Notes: a model not told the origin generated them from the letters alone. A stretch of DNA of 64,000 nucleotides from Methylocystis sp. SC2 (GCF_000304315.1 NC_018485.1:2574501-2638500); one strand, 5' to 3'. Shown: positions 18,017-30,915, counted from the stretch's first letter. Translations and numbers: made by a program.

Positions 18017-18946
18017 ATGCCGCATTTGAAAGATACGGATGGAATGCCCCTTACGCCGCATCTGCGCCGGCTCGAAGCCGAAGCAATTTTCATATTGCGA
18101 GAAGCCGTGGCCGAATTCCAGCGTCCGGTGATGCTCTATTCGATCGGCAAGGATTCGAGCGTGATGTTGCATCTCGCGCTCAAGGCCTTTTTTCCGGCCA
18201 AGCCGCCCTTTGCGCTGTTGCATGTCGACACCACGTGGAAGTTTCGCGACATGATTGCGTTCCGCGATCAAACCGCGGCGCGCGTCGGAATGGATCTGAT
18301 CGTTCACACAAATGAAGATGGGCTCAAGCGCGGCGTCTCGCCCTTCACGTGCTCTTCATCCGCTTATACGCAAGCCATGAAAACCGAGGCGCTCAGGCAG
18401 GCGCTGAACGAAGGCGGATTTGACGCGGCGTTGGGCGGCGCGCGCCGCGACGAGGAGAAAAGTCGGGCGAAGGAGCGAATCTTCTCGCATCGAACCGCCT
18501 CCCACGGTTGGGATCCCAAGAGTCAGCGCCCCGAGCTTTGGCGGATATTCAACACGCGCCTCGGCGCCGGCGAGACCATGCGAATCTTTCCGCTGTCGAA
18601 TTGGACCGAGATCGACATCTGGGATTACATCGCCGCGGAAAACATCCCGGTCGCGCCTCTGTATCTCGCAAAGGAGCGGCCGATCGTCCGCCGCAACGGC
18701 GCTTACGTCATGGTCGACGATGAGCGGTTTCCGCTGGCGCCGAATGAGGTCGTCGAATCGCGGCGCGTGCGCTTTCGAACGCTGGGCTGCTATCCATTGA
18801 CCGGCGCCATCGAATCGGAGGCGGACACGCTGGAGGCGATCATCGCGGAAATGCGACAGGCCTCGACCTCTGAACGTCAGGGCAGGCTGATCGACTTCGA
18901 TGAGTCCGCGTCCATGGAGCGAAAGAAGCGCGAGGGGTATTTTTGA
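18017..18946 (+). CDS. cysD: Sulfate adenylyltransferase subunit 2 (CysD)
   Basis: 309 residues from the ATG at 18017, chosen because GGGGAG lies just upstream and the family begins at this point ([20 protein letters not shown]); a longer frame opens at 17978. It has the ATP pyrophosphatase loop [19 protein letters not shown], then [25 protein letters not shown] and [13 protein letters not shown], all typical of CysD. With CysN it makes adenosine phosphosulfate from ATP and sulfate, the first step of assimilatory sulfate reduction. Its stop overlaps the start of cysNC. Confidence 0.97.
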   Translation: MPHLKDTDGMPLTPHLRRLEAEAIFILREAVAEFQRPVMLYSIGKDSSVMLHLALKAFFPAKPPFALLHVDTTWKFRDMIAFRDQTAARVGMDLIVHTNEDGLKRGVSPFTCSSSAYTQAMKTEALRQALNEGGFDAALGGARRDEEKSRAKERIFSHRTASHGWDPKSQRPELWRIFNTRLGAGETMRIFPLSNWTEIDIWDYIAAENIPVAPLYLAKERPIVRRNGAYVMVDDERFPLAPNEVVESRRVRFRTLGCYPLTGAIESEADTLEAIIAEMRQASTSERQGRLIDFDESASMERKKREGYF

Positions 18947-20847
18947 TGACCGCTCCCTTTATCGCAGATGCGGACATCCTCTCGACAGCCCAGCCGAACC
19001 CGCCGCGACCCACTTTGCGGGTCTTGACCTGCGGATCGGTCGACGACGGCAAGTCGACGCTCGTCGGGCGTCTTCTCTATGAACGTCGGCTGATCTTCGA
19101 CGATCAACTTGTCGCTCTGCGCAGCGACTCGCTGCGGCATGGGGCTCTGGGCGGGGAGATTGATTTCGCCTTGCTGGTCGACGGACTCGAGGCCGAACGC
19201 GAGCAAGGCATCACGATCGACGTCGCCTACCGCTATTTCTCCACCCCCGCGCGTTCGTTCATTCTGGCCGACGCGCCCGGCCATGAGCAATATACGCGCA
19301 ACATGGCGACGGGAGCGTCAAACGCCGAACTGGCCATACTGCTCGTCGACGCCCGCAAGGGTCTGCTGACGCAGACGCGGCGACATGCGACGATCGTCTC
19401 TCTCCTTGGCGTTCGGCACATCGTGCTCGCCGTCAACAAAATGGATCTTGTTGCTTACGACCAAGCCGTGTTTGAAAGAATTGTCGGCGAATTCGAAAGC
19501 GTCGCGGCGTCGCTCGCCTTTAGCGCCGTCGAAGCGATCCCGATCTCCGCCCGCCACGGGGACAATGTCGTCGCCGGCTCGGCGAATATGCCGTGGCGCG
19601 ACGGCCCCAGTCTCCTGGCCTATCTCGAAAACGTCGAAGTCGAGACGGATGGCGCCGATGCGCCGCTGCGGCTGCCGGTGCAATGGGTCAATCGCCGAAG
19701 CGACGCCTTCCGCGGCTTCGCCGGCGCCATCGCTTCCGGCCGCCTCCAGGTCGGCGATGAAATCGTGGCCGCCGCTTCGGGACGGAAAACCAAGATCGCG
19801 CGGATCGTCGCGATGGGCGGAGACCTGTTCAGCGCCGCTGCGCCGGACTCGGTCATGGTGACCTTCGCCGATGAAATCGACGCGTCTCGCGGCGACGTTC
19901 TCTGCCATCCGACAATGCGCCCGAACGTCGCCGACCAATTCGCCGCGCATCTGATTTGGATGAGCGACGACGCCCTTCTGCCTGGCCGTTCCTATCTGAT
20001 CAAGATCAACGGCCGGTGTCTCGCCGCGAGCGTGACGGAGATCAAGCACAAGCTCGACGTCGACACTGGCGCAAAGAGCGCCGCCAAGACGCTGAGCCTC
20101 AATGAGATCGGCTTTTGCAACGTCGCCACCGCCGCGCCCGTCGTCTTTGATTCATACGATGAAAACCGCACGACGGGCGCTTTTATCCTGATCGACCGCT
20201 TCACCAATGCGACCGCCGCCGCGGGGATCATCGCCTTTCCTCTGCGCCGCGCGACGAATATCCATCTCCAGGAGCAATCCGTCTCCAAGGCGACGCGCGC
20301 GCGTCTCAAACATCAGACGCCTGCGGTCCTATGGTTCACCGGGCTTTCCGGCGCGGGAAAATCGACGATCGCCAATCTCGTCGAAGCGAAGCTTGTCGAA
20401 CGTCACGCCCATACGCTGTTGCTCGACGGCGACAATGTACGGCACGGCCTCAACAAGGACCTCGGCTTCACCGAAGCGGATCGCGTCGAAAACATCCGTC
20501 GGGTGGGAGAAGTCGCGAAACTCATGGTCGAAGCGGGCTTGATCGTGCTTTGCGCCTTCATTTCGCCCTTCCGCGCCGAACGGCGAATGGTCCGCTCGCT
20601 CGTCGGAGAACAGGAATTCATCGAGATCTTCATCGATGCGCCGCTCGATGTGTGCAAGGAGCGTGATCCCAAGGGATTGTATAGGCGCGCGCTCGCCGGC
20701 GAGATCAAGAATTTCACCGGCGTCGATCAGCCGTACGAAACGCCGGAATCCCCAGAGTTACGGCTCAGTTCCGCCGAGCGCTCGGCCGAAGCCATCGCCG
20801 ACCAGATCATCGCCTATCTTGAGGCGCGCCACTTGCTGAGCGTATAG
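18946..20847 (+). CDS. cysNC: Bifunctional sulfate adenylyltransferase subunit 1 / adenylylsulfate kinase (CysNC)
   Basis: 633 residues. The N-terminal GTPase (CysN) has G1 [10 protein letters not shown]3 [15 protein letters not shown] and G4 NKMDL, with EF-Tu-like domains to about residue 445. The C-terminal APS kinase (CysC) starts near 460 with P-loop GLSGAGKST and has [24 protein letters not shown] and [19 protein letters not shown]. It provides GTP-driven ATP sulfurylase activity together with CysD and then phosphorylates APS to PAPS. The ATG overlaps the TGA of cysD. Fused CysNC is common in Rhizobiales. The frame appears intact. Confidence 0.97.
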   Translation: MTAPFIADADILSTAQPNPPRPTLRVLTCGSVDDGKSTLVGRLLYERRLIFDDQLVALRSDSLRHGALGGEIDFALLVDGLEAEREQGITIDVAYRYFSTPARSFILADAPGHEQYTRNMATGASNAELAILLVDARKGLLTQTRRHATIVSLLGVRHIVLAVNKMDLVAYDQAVFERIVGEFESVAASLAFSAVEAIPISARHGDNVVAGSANMPWRDGPSLLAYLENVEVETDGADAPLRLPVQWVNRRSDAFRGFAGAIASGRLQVGDEIVAAASGRKTKIARIVAMGGDLFSAAAPDSVMVTFADEIDASRGDVLCHPTMRPNVADQFAAHLIWMSDDALLPGRSYLIKINGRCLAASVTEIKHKLDVDTGAKSAAKTLSLNEIGFCNVATAAPVVFDSYDENRTTGAFILIDRFTNATAAAGIIAFPLRRATNIHLQEQSVSKATRARLKHQTPAVLWFTGLSGAGKSTIANLVEAKLVERHAHTLLLDGDNVRHGLNKDLGFTEADRVENIRRVGEVAKLMVEAGLIVLCAFISPFRAERRMVRSLVGEQEFIEIFIDAPLDVCKERDPKGLYRRALAGEIKNFTGVDQPYETPESPELRLSSAERSAEAIADQIIAYLEARHLLSV

Positions 20848-20929
20848 CGGCGCAAGGCGGCCGGTCGAGCGGTTTACAGGACTTCGCAAAACCTTTGGCG
20901 GCAAGCGCGATCCGCTCGGGCGCCTATCG

Positions 20930-21165
20930 GGCGAGCGCCTCGGCGTGCTGGCCGAGCAAGATGAAGAAGCCGTCGCCTGACGCGCGACGGGGACGGTCCG
21001 TCGGATTCGCGCATGGCGTCGTCGCGCTCGAGCCCGATTAGGAAGTCGCCGAGAAGGTGACGAACTTCCATTCGCCGCAGTATGATCGCCGCGTCGCCTG
21101 GGACGAGCCTGACATCGGGATCGCGTGGCCGGCCGGCGCCGGAAGCGCCGCGCCGTCGGACAGGA
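20930..21165 (+). pseudogene. Remnant of dTDP-4-dehydrorhamnose 3,5-epimerase (rmlC/rfbC)
   Basis: In the frame that leads into rfbD, the translation from 21003 reads GFAHGVVALEPD, a TAG stop at 21039, then EVAEKVTNFHSPQYDRRVAW, followed by DEPDIGIAWP. This matches the C-terminal third of RmlC (GFAHGF, a tyrosine-rich YSPE-D, then WDDP-IGI-WP). Upstream, GERLGVLAEQ in another frame near 20930 may be the matching preceding segment (GERL-AEN), implying a frameshift. The remaining two thirds of the gene are missing. It normally sits next to rfbD, which fits. Confidence 0.75.
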
Positions 21166-21221
21166 TCGCAAATGGCCACGGCTGCGGGATCTGGCGGAGG
21201 TTTTTGGGTGAAGTGGGCAAG

Positions 21222-22103
21222 ATGAAGCGCATCGCCGTCACCGGGCTCACCGGCCAGGTCGTCAGCTCCCTCATCGAGCGCGCGCCGAGAGGCGTCGAAA
21301 TGCTCGCGCTCGGCCGTCCGCGCTTCGACCTTTCCTCGCGCGACATGGTTCTCGCATCGCTGCGCAGCGTGCGCTGCGACGCCATCGTCAACGCCGCCGC
21401 CTATACGCAGGTGGACAAGGCCGAAAGCGAACCCGATGTCGCGATGCGCGTCAATGGCGCGGGCGCGGGCTTCGTCGCCGAAACCGCCGCCGAACTGAAG
21501 GTGCCGTTGCTGCATCTTTCGACCGACTATGTCTTCGACGGAACGCTTGATCGCCCCTATCGCGAAGACGACGAACCCGGCCCGACCGGCGCCTATGGAC
21601 GTTCGAAGCTCGAAGGCGAAAGGCAGATTGCCGCGCGCTGCGAAAATTCGGTCATTTTGCGCACCGCCTGGGTTTACAGTCCGTTTGGAGCGAATTTCGT
21701 CAAGACGATGCTAAGTCTTGGCGAAACGCGCGATGAAATCGGCGTCGTCGCCGACCAGATCGGCAATCCGACGAACGCGCTGGACATCGCCGACGCGCTG
21801 CTCGCCATCGCCGAAAGGCTGGTCGACGATTCCGATCCGCGTCTGCGCGGCGTTTTCCACATGACCGGGCAGGGCGAGGCAAGCTGGGCGGATATGGCGG
21901 ACGCGATCTTTGCCGCGGCGGAGAAGCAGGGCCGCAAGCCCGTGCGCGTCAAGCGCATCAGCACTGCAGACTATCCGACGCCGGCCCGCCGTCCGGCGAA
22001 TTCACGGCTCGACAACGCCAAGCTCGACGCCAGCTACGGCGTCGCGCTGCCCAAATGGCGCGACTCCGTCAACGCCTGCGTCGCCCGATTGCTTCCTCGC
22101 TGA
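21222..22103 (+). CDS. rfbD: dTDP-4-dehydrorhamnose reductase (RfbD/RmlD)
   Basis: 293 residues from the ATG at 21222. The open frame runs back to 21057 but that part encodes the tail of the dead epimerase, so the later start is chosen; the length then equals the family norm. A short-chain dehydrogenase fold is visible: nucleotide-binding GLTGQVV, NAAAYTQVDKAESEP, LSTDYVFDG, and the catalytic YGRSKLEGE (Tyr-x3-Lys). It makes dTDP-L-rhamnose for surface polysaccharide. No rfbA or rfbB is in the window, and the neighbouring rfbC is decayed, so the pathway must be completed elsewhere or is partly lost. Confidence 0.93.
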   Translation: MKRIAVTGLTGQVVSSLIERAPRGVEMLALGRPRFDLSSRDMVLASLRSVRCDAIVNAAAYTQVDKAESEPDVAMRVNGAGAGFVAETAAELKVPLLHLSTDYVFDGTLDRPYREDDEPGPTGAYGRSKLEGERQIAARCENSVILRTAWVYSPFGANFVKTMLSLGETRDEIGVVADQIGNPTNALDIADALLAIAERLVDDSDPRLRGVFHMTGQGEASWADMADAIFAAAEKQGRKPVRVKRISTADYPTPARRPANSRLDNAKLDASYGVALPKWRDSVNACVARLLPR

Positions 22104-22195
22104 ACAGGATTCTGACGCGCGGAATCTGTCCCGTCCGCCACCGCGGGTGAGGAAAACAATCCTTTATCAGATTCCTGCGATTGGTTTTAAGAGTC

Positions 22196-22224
22196 TTGAT
22201 TTCCTGCCCTTCCCCTGCCATATA
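22196..22224 (+). promoter_or_regulatory. Putative sigma-70-type promoter of the rimP-nusA-infB operon
   Basis: TTGATT at 22196-22201 and CATATA at 22219-22224 are separated by 17 bases, in an otherwise T- and C-rich stretch. Transcription would begin near 22231 and produce a leader of about 110 bases before rimP, containing the hairpin at 22273-22304. Predicted by eye only. Confidence 0.45.
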
Positions 22225-22272
22225 GGGCTCATCTTCATCTCATAACGATCATTCTCGGGTGATCGCCGATTG

Positions 22273-22308
22273 AGAGTGGGGCCCCCCGGGGACCCGCTCT
22301 TTTTGTTT
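22273..22308 (+). terminator. Attenuator-like terminator in the rimP leader
   Basis: AGAGTGGG (22273-22280) pairs with CCCGCTCT (22293-22300), eight pairs with one G-U, around an inner GC-rich loop, and is followed by a T-rich run (TTTTTGTTTT). It lies downstream of the putative promoter and upstream of the rimP start, so it can only act as a leader terminator for this operon or end transcription from rfbD. NusA, encoded second in the operon, is a known modulator of such hairpins. Confidence 0.65.
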
Positions 22309-22340
22309 TGATCGGCCCAGAGCAGCTTCAAGGACAAAGC

Positions 22341-23096
22341 TTGACGCAAAACGCCGCCGCCATCACGACATTTGACGAGCCGCGTCTCGTTGGTGAGACC
22401 GGCGTCGCCGCGCGCGTGGCGCATCTTGTAGAGCCGGTGCTGGCGCAGCTGGGCTACCGACTCGTGCGCGTGCGGCTCTTGCAGCAGAACGGGCAGACTC
22501 TGCAGATCATGGCGGAGCGTCCGGACGGAACGATGACCGTTAATGATTGCGAGGCGGCGAGTCAGGCGCTGTCGCCCGAACTCGACGTCGCCGATCTCAT
22601 CGCCAGTGAATATCGCCTGGAGATTTCTTCTCCGGGCGTCGATCGTCCGCTGGTGCGTCTGTCGGATTTTCACCGCGCGATCGGTCATGAGGTCAAGATC
22701 GAACTGACCCATCCCGTGGCGAGCGGACGCAAGCGCTTTCGCGGCGTCATTCGCGGCGTCGAAGGCGAGGGACAAGGCGCGATGCTCGCGCTGGAGCGCA
22801 CCGACGCGCGCTCGGACGAGGAAAAAACCGTATCGCTGCCGCTCGCCGATCTTGACGAAGGCCGGCTGGTGCTGACTGAGGCGCTCATTCGCGAGTCGCT
22901 GCGGGCCGGAAAGCTCCAACAGACTGAAGACAAGCAGGAGGAGGCGGACGCGGAGGAACGTCCGCGCCGCGGACCGGGACGCTTTCGCGGCCCCGCGCAA
23001 AAGAAGCAAAAACCGCTGGCTCCGGCCGGCGTTCAAACCCAGTTCAAGAAGGCCGGCGGCAAACCAAAGCCCCCCGGCCGTTCGAGGGGAGACTAA
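22341..23096 (+). CDS. rimP: Ribosome maturation factor RimP
   Basis: 251 residues from the TTG at 22341, which has AAGGAC five bases upstream; another TTG at 22308 is in frame but sits in the terminator T-run. The core has [22 protein letters not shown], then [19 protein letters not shown] and [14 protein letters not shown], the RimP hallmark. The C-terminal 60 residues are a basic Arg/Lys/Pro-rich tail, usual in Rhizobiales. It acts in 30S subunit assembly. The nusA ATG follows three bases after the stop. Confidence 0.95.
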   Translation: MTQNAAAITTFDEPRLVGETGVAARVAHLVEPVLAQLGYRLVRVRLLQQNGQTLQIMAERPDGTMTVNDCEAASQALSPELDVADLIASEYRLEISSPGVDRPLVRLSDFHRAIGHEVKIELTHPVASGRKRFRGVIRGVEGEGQGAMLALERTDARSDEEKTVSLPLADLDEGRLVLTEALIRESLRAGKLQQTEDKQEEADAEERPRRGPGRFRGPAQKKQKPLAPAGVQTQFKKAGGKPKPPGRSRGD

Positions 23097-23098
23097 CA

Positions 23099-24694
23099 AT
23101 GGCCGTCAGCGCCAACCGACTTGAGATTTTGCAGATCGCCGACGCCGTCGCGCGCGAAAAGTCGATCGACCGATCGATCGTCATCGCCTCGATGGAGGAT
23201 GCGCTGCAGAAGGCGGCGCGCTCGCGCTACGGCCAGGAAACCGAGGTGCGCGCCGAGATCAACGCCAAGACCGGCGAAGTTCGCTTCTCGCGGCTGCTGC
23301 TCGTCGTCGACGAAGTCGAAAATGACTCGACGCAGATTTCGCTCGCCGAAGCGCGCAAGCGCAATCCGGCGGCGCAGTCCGGCGACTGGATCTCCGAAAC
23401 GCTGCCGCCTTTCGACTTCGGCCGCATCGCCGCGCAGTCGGCGAAGCAGATCATCGTGCAGAAAGTGCGCGAGGCCGAGCGCGACCGCCAATATGAAGAA
23501 TACAAGGATCGCATCGGCGAAATCGTCAACGGGGTGGTCAAGCGCGTCGAATACGGCAATGTCGTCATCGATCTTGGCCGCGGCGAAGCCATTATCCGCC
23601 GCGACGAGATGATCCCGCGCGAAATGTTCCGCCCGGGCGATCGAGCCCGCGCCTATGTCTATGATGTGCGCCGCGAGCAGCGGGGCCCGCAGATCTTTCT
23701 CTCGCGCACCCATCCGCAATTCATGGCGAAGCTGTTCAAACAGGAAGTGCCGGAGATCTATGACGGCGTCATCGAGGTGAAGTCGGTCGCGCGCGATCCC
23801 GGGTCGCGCGCCAAGATCGCCGTGGTGTCGCGCGATTCCTCGATCGATCCGGTCGGCGCCTGCGTCGGCATGCGCGGCTCGCGCGTCCAGGCGGTCGTCG
23901 GCGAGCTGCAGGGCGAACGCATCGACATCATTCCCTGGTCCGCGGACGCCGCGACCTTCATCGTCAATGCGTTGCAGCCGGCCGAAGTGGTCAAGGTCGT
24001 CCTCGACGAAGACAGTTCGCGCATCGAGGTCGTGGTGCCGGACGATCAGCTGTCGCTCGCGATCGGCCGGCGCGGCCAGAATGTGCGTCTCGCCTCGCAG
24101 CTGACCGGCTGGGACATCGACATTCTCACCGAGGCCGAAGAATCGGAGCGCCGGCAGAGGGAATTCGTCGAGCGCACGAAGTCGTTCATGAATGCGATCG
24201 ACGTCGACGAGGTCGTCGGCCGGCTGCTGGCGTCCGAGGGCTTCCGCTCGGTCGAGGAGCTCGCCTATGTCGATCTCCCCGAACTCGCGACGATCGAAGG
24301 CTTCGACGAGGATACTGCGGCGGAAATTCAGAACCGCGCCAAGACCTATCTGGAGCGCATCGAGGCGGAGAACGAAGAGCGCCGAAAGGCGCTAGGCGTC
24401 GCCGACGAACTGCGCGAGATCGAGGGCCTGACGAGCGCGATGATGGTCAAGCTCGGCGAGAACGACGTGAAGACGATGGAGGATTTCGCCGGCTGCGTGC
24501 CGGACGACCTCGTCGGCTGGAGCGAGAAGAAGGATGGCGAGACGGTCAAGCACGAGGGCTTTTTCGAGGGCATTGACCTGTCGCGTGAAGAGGCTGAAGC
24601 GATGATCATGTTCGCGCGGGTGCGCGCCGGCTGGATCGAGGAGCCGGTGGCGACAACCGAGGTCGAGGCTGAAGCTCAGCCGGAAGGCGAATAG
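23099..24694 (+). CDS. nusA: Transcription termination/antitermination factor NusA
   Basis: 531 residues; GAGGGGAGACTAAC precedes the ATG. Domain order is the N-terminal RNA-polymerase-binding domain (about 1-125), S1 (about 135-200, [16 protein letters not shown]), two KH domains (KH1 with [21 protein letters not shown]2 with [20 protein letters not shown]) and two C-terminal acidic helix-hairpin-helix repeats (from about 365, ending in an acidic tail). It binds RNA polymerase and nascent RNA and modulates pausing and termination. It may feed back on the hairpin upstream of rimP. Confidence 0.97.
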   Translation: MAVSANRLEILQIADAVAREKSIDRSIVIASMEDALQKAARSRYGQETEVRAEINAKTGEVRFSRLLLVVDEVENDSTQISLAEARKRNPAAQSGDWISETLPPFDFGRIAAQSAKQIIVQKVREAERDRQYEEYKDRIGEIVNGVVKRVEYGNVVIDLGRGEAIIRRDEMIPREMFRPGDRARAYVYDVRREQRGPQIFLSRTHPQFMAKLFKQEVPEIYDGVIEVKSVARDPGSRAKIAVVSRDSSIDPVGACVGMRGSRVQAVVGELQGERIDIIPWSADAATFIVNALQPAEVVKVVLDEDSSRIEVVVPDDQLSLAIGRRGQNVRLASQLTGWDIDILTEAEESERRQREFVERTKSFMNAIDVDEVVGRLLASEGFRSVEELAYVDLPELATIEGFDEDTAAEIQNRAKTYLERIEAENEERRKALGVADELREIEGLTSAMMVKLGENDVKTMEDFAGCVPDDLVGWSEKKDGETVKHEGFFEGIDLSREEAEAMIMFARVRAGWIEEPVATTEVEAEAQPEGE

Positions 24695-24698
24695 CGGA

Positions 24699-25364
24699 TT
24701 GATCGAGGGCATGACGCGCGAGCCGCATGTTTCGGAGAGGACCTGCATCGTGACGCGCCGGAGCGGCGCGCCCGAGGCGATGATCCGCTTCGTTCGCGGG
24801 CCGGATGGCGCGCTTGCGCCTGACATCAAGGCGCGGCTCCCCGGCCGCGGCGTCTGGGTGACGGCGCGCGCCGACGTCGTGGCGCAGGCGGCGCAAAAGC
24901 GTCTGTTCGCGCGCGCGCTGAAGACGCAGATCGACGCCGCGCCGCAACTGGCCGAAGACGTCGACCGATTGCTCGAAGCCGATTGTCTGCAGATGCTGTC
25001 GCTGGCCAATAAGGCGGGTTCGGTTGTGGCCGGCTTCGGCAAGGTCGCCGACGCCCTCGCGCAAGGTTCTGTCCGCGCCCTTATCGAAGCGCGCGACGGC
25101 GGCGAAGACGGCAAGCGCAAGCTTGCCCAAGCCGCCCGGCGCGCCGGATCGACGACTCCCGTCATCGGCTTATTTTCATCGCTGCAATTGGATTTGGCGT
25201 TGGGCCGCACAAATGTGATACATGCTGCCCTCGCCGGGAGCGGCCCGACGACGGCTTTCATCGGGCGATGCCGTCGACTCGCAGCCTATCGGGGCGTATG
25301 CATCGACGGCGCGACGGCGATGGGCGACGAAATCGAAGCGAAGCCGAGCGGCTGCGCAGAGTGA
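24699..25364 (+). CDS. RNA-binding protein: YlxR (DUF448) fused to an L7Ae-like domain
   Basis: 221 residues from the TTG at 24699; the ATG at 24711 is also possible. Residues 1-85 are YlxR-like: RTCIVTRRSGAPEAMIRFV and LPGRGVWVTARADVV. Residues 95-190 are like the L7Ae/L30e fold (LQMLSLANKAGSVVAGFGKV, then VIGLFSSLQLDLALGR). YlxR-L7Ae fusions between nusA and infB are the normal arrangement in alphaproteobacteria. YlxR is nucleoid- or RNA-associated and may affect transcription and ribosome biogenesis; the exact role is unsettled. Confidence 0.93.
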   Translation: MIEGMTREPHVSERTCIVTRRSGAPEAMIRFVRGPDGALAPDIKARLPGRGVWVTARADVVAQAAQKRLFARALKTQIDAAPQLAEDVDRLLEADCLQMLSLANKAGSVVAGFGKVADALAQGSVRALIEARDGGEDGKRKLAQAARRAGSTTPVIGLFSSLQLDLALGRTNVIHAALAGSGPTTAFIGRCRRLAAYRGVCIDGATAMGDEIEAKPSGCAE

Positions 25365-25401
25365 AATTAACGGGTCGTAGCGACCCAGGATTGGGAACTG
25401 G

Positions 25402-28026
<2,625 letters not shown>

Positions 28027-28052
28027 GCGACGCTGCGCCGCCGCAAAACATC

Positions 28053-28075
28053 ATGGCCGGGCGCGTCCCGGCCAT
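28053..28075. repeat. Short palindromic repeat between infB and rbfA
   Basis: ATGGCCGGG, a CGCGT loop, then CCCGGCCAT: perfect 9-base arms. The same core recurs at 41622-41644, 41700-41722 (as a variant) and 42087-42109. This is a dispersed intergenic palindrome like those known in Rhizobiales. It lies inside the operon and may form a hairpin in the mRNA that affects stability between infB and rbfA. Confidence 0.8.
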
Positions 28076-28176
28076 CCTCGTCGCGCTGAGCCGCGCTACC
28101 TTCATTCGTTACGCTTCATGCGCGGGATGTCCGCCACAGGCGCGGCCGTGAGACGACTGCAATCATCGGGTCCAAA

Positions 28177-28605
28177 ATGTCCAGAGCTCATCACTCACAG
28201 GCGGGCGCGCCGTCGCAGCGCATGTTGCGCGTCGGCGAACTCGTGCGCCACGCCGCCGCGCGGCTGCTCGCGCGCGGCGAAATCAGCGATCCGGTGCTCG
28301 AGAAGCATGTCGTGACCGTTTCGCGGGTGAAGATGAGTCCAGATCTCAAGCTCGCGACGATTTACGTCGTTCCGCTGGGCGGCAAGGATGAGCCGGAGGT
28401 GCTCGCCGCGCTGGATCGCCACAAGCGATTTTTGCGCGGGGAGATTGTGCAAGAGGTGAATTTGAAGTTCGCGCCCGAAATCCGCTTTCGGATCGACGAC
28501 ACATTCGACAATGTGTCGCGCATCGACGCGCTGCTCAGTTCCGACCATGTGAAGCGCGATCTCGCCGATGGCGACGACGCCAAAGAGGGTGGCGTTGAGG
28601 AATGA
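28177..28605 (+). CDS. rbfA: 30S ribosome-binding factor RbfA
   Basis: 142 residues. Typical KH-like RbfA features: [39 protein letters not shown] and [20 protein letters not shown]. It acts in late maturation of the 16S rRNA 5' region. The acidic C-terminus ([12 protein letters not shown]) overlaps the truB start by four bases (ATGA), so the two are translationally coupled. Confidence 0.95.
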   Translation: MSRAHHSQAGAPSQRMLRVGELVRHAAARLLARGEISDPVLEKHVVTVSRVKMSPDLKLATIYVVPLGGKDEPEVLAALDRHKRFLRGEIVQEVNLKFAPEIRFRIDDTFDNVSRIDALLSSDHVKRDLADGDDAKEGGVEE

Positions 28606-29504
28606 GCAAGAAAAGATCGGACCGCGTTGTCGTCGACGGCTGGGTGGCGCTGGATAAGCCTGTCGGACTCACGTCCACGCAGGCGGTGTCGCGCCTCAAG
28701 CGCATCTACAACGCCCAAAAGGCAGGCCATGCGGGCACCCTCGATCCGCTCGCGTCCGGCATTCTTCCCGTCGCCTTCGGGGAAGCGACAAAGACCGTGC
28801 CTTTCGTTCAGGACGGCGAGAAGGCCTATCGCTTCACCGTGCTTTGGGGCGTCGAGACCGATACCGACGATTCCGATGGGCGCGCGATGCGGGAGAGCGC
28901 CGTGCGGCCGGAGCGCGCCGCGATCGAAGCTCTGCTGCCGCAGTTCGTCGGCGAAATCATGCAGACGCCCCCCCAGTTTTCGGCGATCAAAATCGCCGGC
29001 GAGCGCGCCTATGACATCGCCCGCGAGGGCGAGCTGGTCGATTTGAAGCCGCGAGCGGTCACGATCCGTTCGCTGACGCTGATCGACGCGTCCCGCGACG
29101 AGGCGACATTCGTCATGGAATGCGGCAAGGGCGCCTATGTGCGCGCGCTGGCGCGGGATCTCGGCCGGATCTTGGGCTGCTTCGGCCATGTCACGGCGCT
29201 GCGGCGCACCCGCGTCGGCCCCTTCGTTGAGGACGACGCCTATACGCTCGACGAGATCGAAAATCAGAACATGGCCGCTGAGGCGCTGCTGTCGGTCGAG
29301 GCCGGATTGGCCGAACTGCCTTGCGTCGTCGTCGATCGCGACACGGCGGCGCGGCTGCGGCGCGGCGGCTCGGTGATTTTGCGCGGCCGCGACGCGCCGC
29401 ATGAGGGCATTGTCTACGCCGCCTGCGGCGGCGTGCCGGTCGCCTTCGGCGAAATCGTCCAGGGCGCGCTCGCGCCGGCGCGGGTGTTCAATCTGCCGTT
29501 CTGA
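28602..29504 (+). CDS. truB: tRNA pseudouridine(55) synthase TruB
   Basis: 300 residues. The catalytic motif [12 protein letters not shown] places the nucleophilic Asp at about residue 48. Other family blocks are [53 protein letters not shown] and [17 protein letters not shown]. It modifies U55 in the T-loop of tRNAs. It is the last gene of the rimP operon. In many Rhizobiales rpsO and pnp follow; here the next gene is murI. Confidence 0.96.
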   Translation: MSKKRSDRVVVDGWVALDKPVGLTSTQAVSRLKRIYNAQKAGHAGTLDPLASGILPVAFGEATKTVPFVQDGEKAYRFTVLWGVETDTDDSDGRAMRESAVRPERAAIEALLPQFVGEIMQTPPQFSAIKIAGERAYDIAREGELVDLKPRAVTIRSLTLIDASRDEATFVMECGKGAYVRALARDLGRILGCFGHVTALRRTRVGPFVEDDAYTLDEIENQNMAAEALLSVEAGLAELPCVVVDRDTAARLRRGGSVILRGRDAPHEGIVYAACGGVPVAFGEIVQGALAPARVFNLPF

Positions 29505-29631
29505 CCAAGCGTGTCTCGCCGACTGCCGATGACTCGCGAGGACAGGCGCGCCAGGCGCCTGACGCCGCATTTTCGGCGATGTTGATCTTGTTCCTCGAAG
29601 CTTGTCCTATGGGCTACGAGATTCGCCGCGC

Positions 29632-30453
29632 ATGACACGTCCGCCCAAACTCCTCATCTTCGACTCTGGCCTTGGCGGCCTCACGGTCTTCGCCGAGACC
29701 GTCAAGCTGCGCCCGCACGCGGATTATCTGTATTGCGCGGATGACGCCGGCTTTCCTTATGGGTCCTGGAAGGAGCCGGAGCTCGTCGAACGCGTGATGG
29801 AGCTGATGGAGAGGCTGATCGCAGAGCACGCGCCGGACATCGTGGTCATCGCCTGTAACACCGCGTCGACGATCGTTCTGCACTCTTTGCGCGTGCATTG
29901 GCCCGCCTTGCCTTTCGTCGGCACGGTGCCGGCGATCAAGCCGGCGGCGGAGCGCACACGGTCAAAGATGATTTCCGTGCTCGGAACGCAGGGCACGGTG
30001 GCGCGCGACTATACGCAAAACCTCATCGCGCAATTCGCCGCGCATTGCTCGGTGACCCTCGTCGGCTCGAAACGCCTGGCGAGTCTCGCCGAGAGCTACA
30101 TGCATGGGGAAAGCGTGAGAGACGCCGACATCGGCGCCGAGATCGCTCCCTGTTTCCAGGAAGAAGGCGGCAGGCGCACGGACGCCGTCGTTCTCGCCTG
30201 CACGCATTATCCGCTGCTGGTCGATGAGTTCAAACGCCTCGCGCCCTGGCCGGTCGAATGGATCGACCCCGCGCCGGCGATCGCGCGGCGCGCGGATCAA
30301 TTGCTCGGCGAGCGCTTCGGCCCCGACGCCGCGGGAGACCGCCAGGGCTCCCGCTGCGCCAATTTCACCAGCGGCGTCCGTCCGCTGGCGCCGCTCGCCG
30401 CAACGCTCGGGCGCTACGGCCTTGCGTGGGCCGCCGTCGCCCCTACCGTTTAG
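29632..30453 (+). CDS. murI: Glutamate racemase
   Basis: 273 residues from the ATG at 29632, chosen because family members start with this IFDSGLGGLTV block close to the N-terminus. Both catalytic cysteines are present, in IACNTAST and ACTHYPLL, as is the AGFPYGSW stretch. It makes D-glutamate for peptidoglycan. Its 3' end overlaps the convergent smbP-like gene by four bases, with no terminator between them. Confidence 0.94.
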   Translation: MTRPPKLLIFDSGLGGLTVFAETVKLRPHADYLYCADDAGFPYGSWKEPELVERVMELMERLIAEHAPDIVVIACNTASTIVLHSLRVHWPALPFVGTVPAIKPAAERTRSKMISVLGTQGTVARDYTQNLIAQFAAHCSVTLVGSKRLASLAESYMHGESVRDADIGAEIAPCFQEEGGRRTDAVVLACTHYPLLVDEFKRLAPWPVEWIDPAPAIARRADQLLGERFGPDAAGDRQGSRCANFTSGVRPLAPLAATLGRYGLAWAAVAPTV

Positions 30454-30788
30454 TGCGGCGCGTGGTCGAGTTTCGCGAGCGCCTCTTTCGCATGCTTGAC
30501 GCCGCCCTTGGCGTCGCCCTTTTCGCCAAACTTGATCGCCTGCTTCAAATGGACGATGCCGGCGCGCACGAAGCGGTTCGACTTTTCCTTCTGGGCGGCC
30601 TGAGCGTGCGTCAAAGCTTCCTTGCCGTGTTCGACGACCCCTTCGGCCTTGCCTTCCAGACCGGCGTCCACCGCCTGGCGCGTATGGGTGATCGCTTCGG
30701 CGACATGATTTTCCTGCGCGAGGGCGATTGGCGAGAACAACGCCGCGACCGATAGCGAGACGAGGGCGATGAGCGTTCGGCGGATCAT
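30450..30788 (-). CDS. SmbP-like small periplasmic metal-binding protein
   Basis: 112 residues from the ATG at 30788, with a strong GGGAGGG site seven bases upstream. The signal peptide (LIALVSLSVAALFSPIALAQ) is followed by a His-rich four-helix-type protein with repeating HAKEAL and HTRQAV units (ENHVAEAITHTRQAVDAGLE, VEHGKEALTHAQAAQ, IVHLKQAIKFGEKGDA, VKHAKEALAKLDHAPH). This matches SmbP of Nitrosomonas, a periplasmic protein that binds copper and other divalent metals. Copper handling would suit a methanotroph-like host, but that link is inference. Confidence 0.85.
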   Translation of the reverse strand: MIRRTLIALVSLSVAALFSPIALAQENHVAEAITHTRQAVDAGLEGKAEGVVEHGKEALTHAQAAQKEKSNRFVRAGIVHLKQAIKFGEKGDAKGGVKHAKEALAKLDHAPH

Positions 30789-30915
30789 AGTTTTCCCTCC
30801 CAATAACCTTGCTTAAACGCGGACTTGACCGTTACCGTCAGCTCCGCTTTTGCAGATTAATGCGCTCACGGTCCCGCGCAAGAGCCGCGACGCCGGCGCG
30901 TCTCGCCGTCGCGCG

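Noticed and set aside
21057..22103. rfbD starting at 21057
   Set aside because: The extra 55 residues encode the tail of RmlC, not an RfbD N-terminus.
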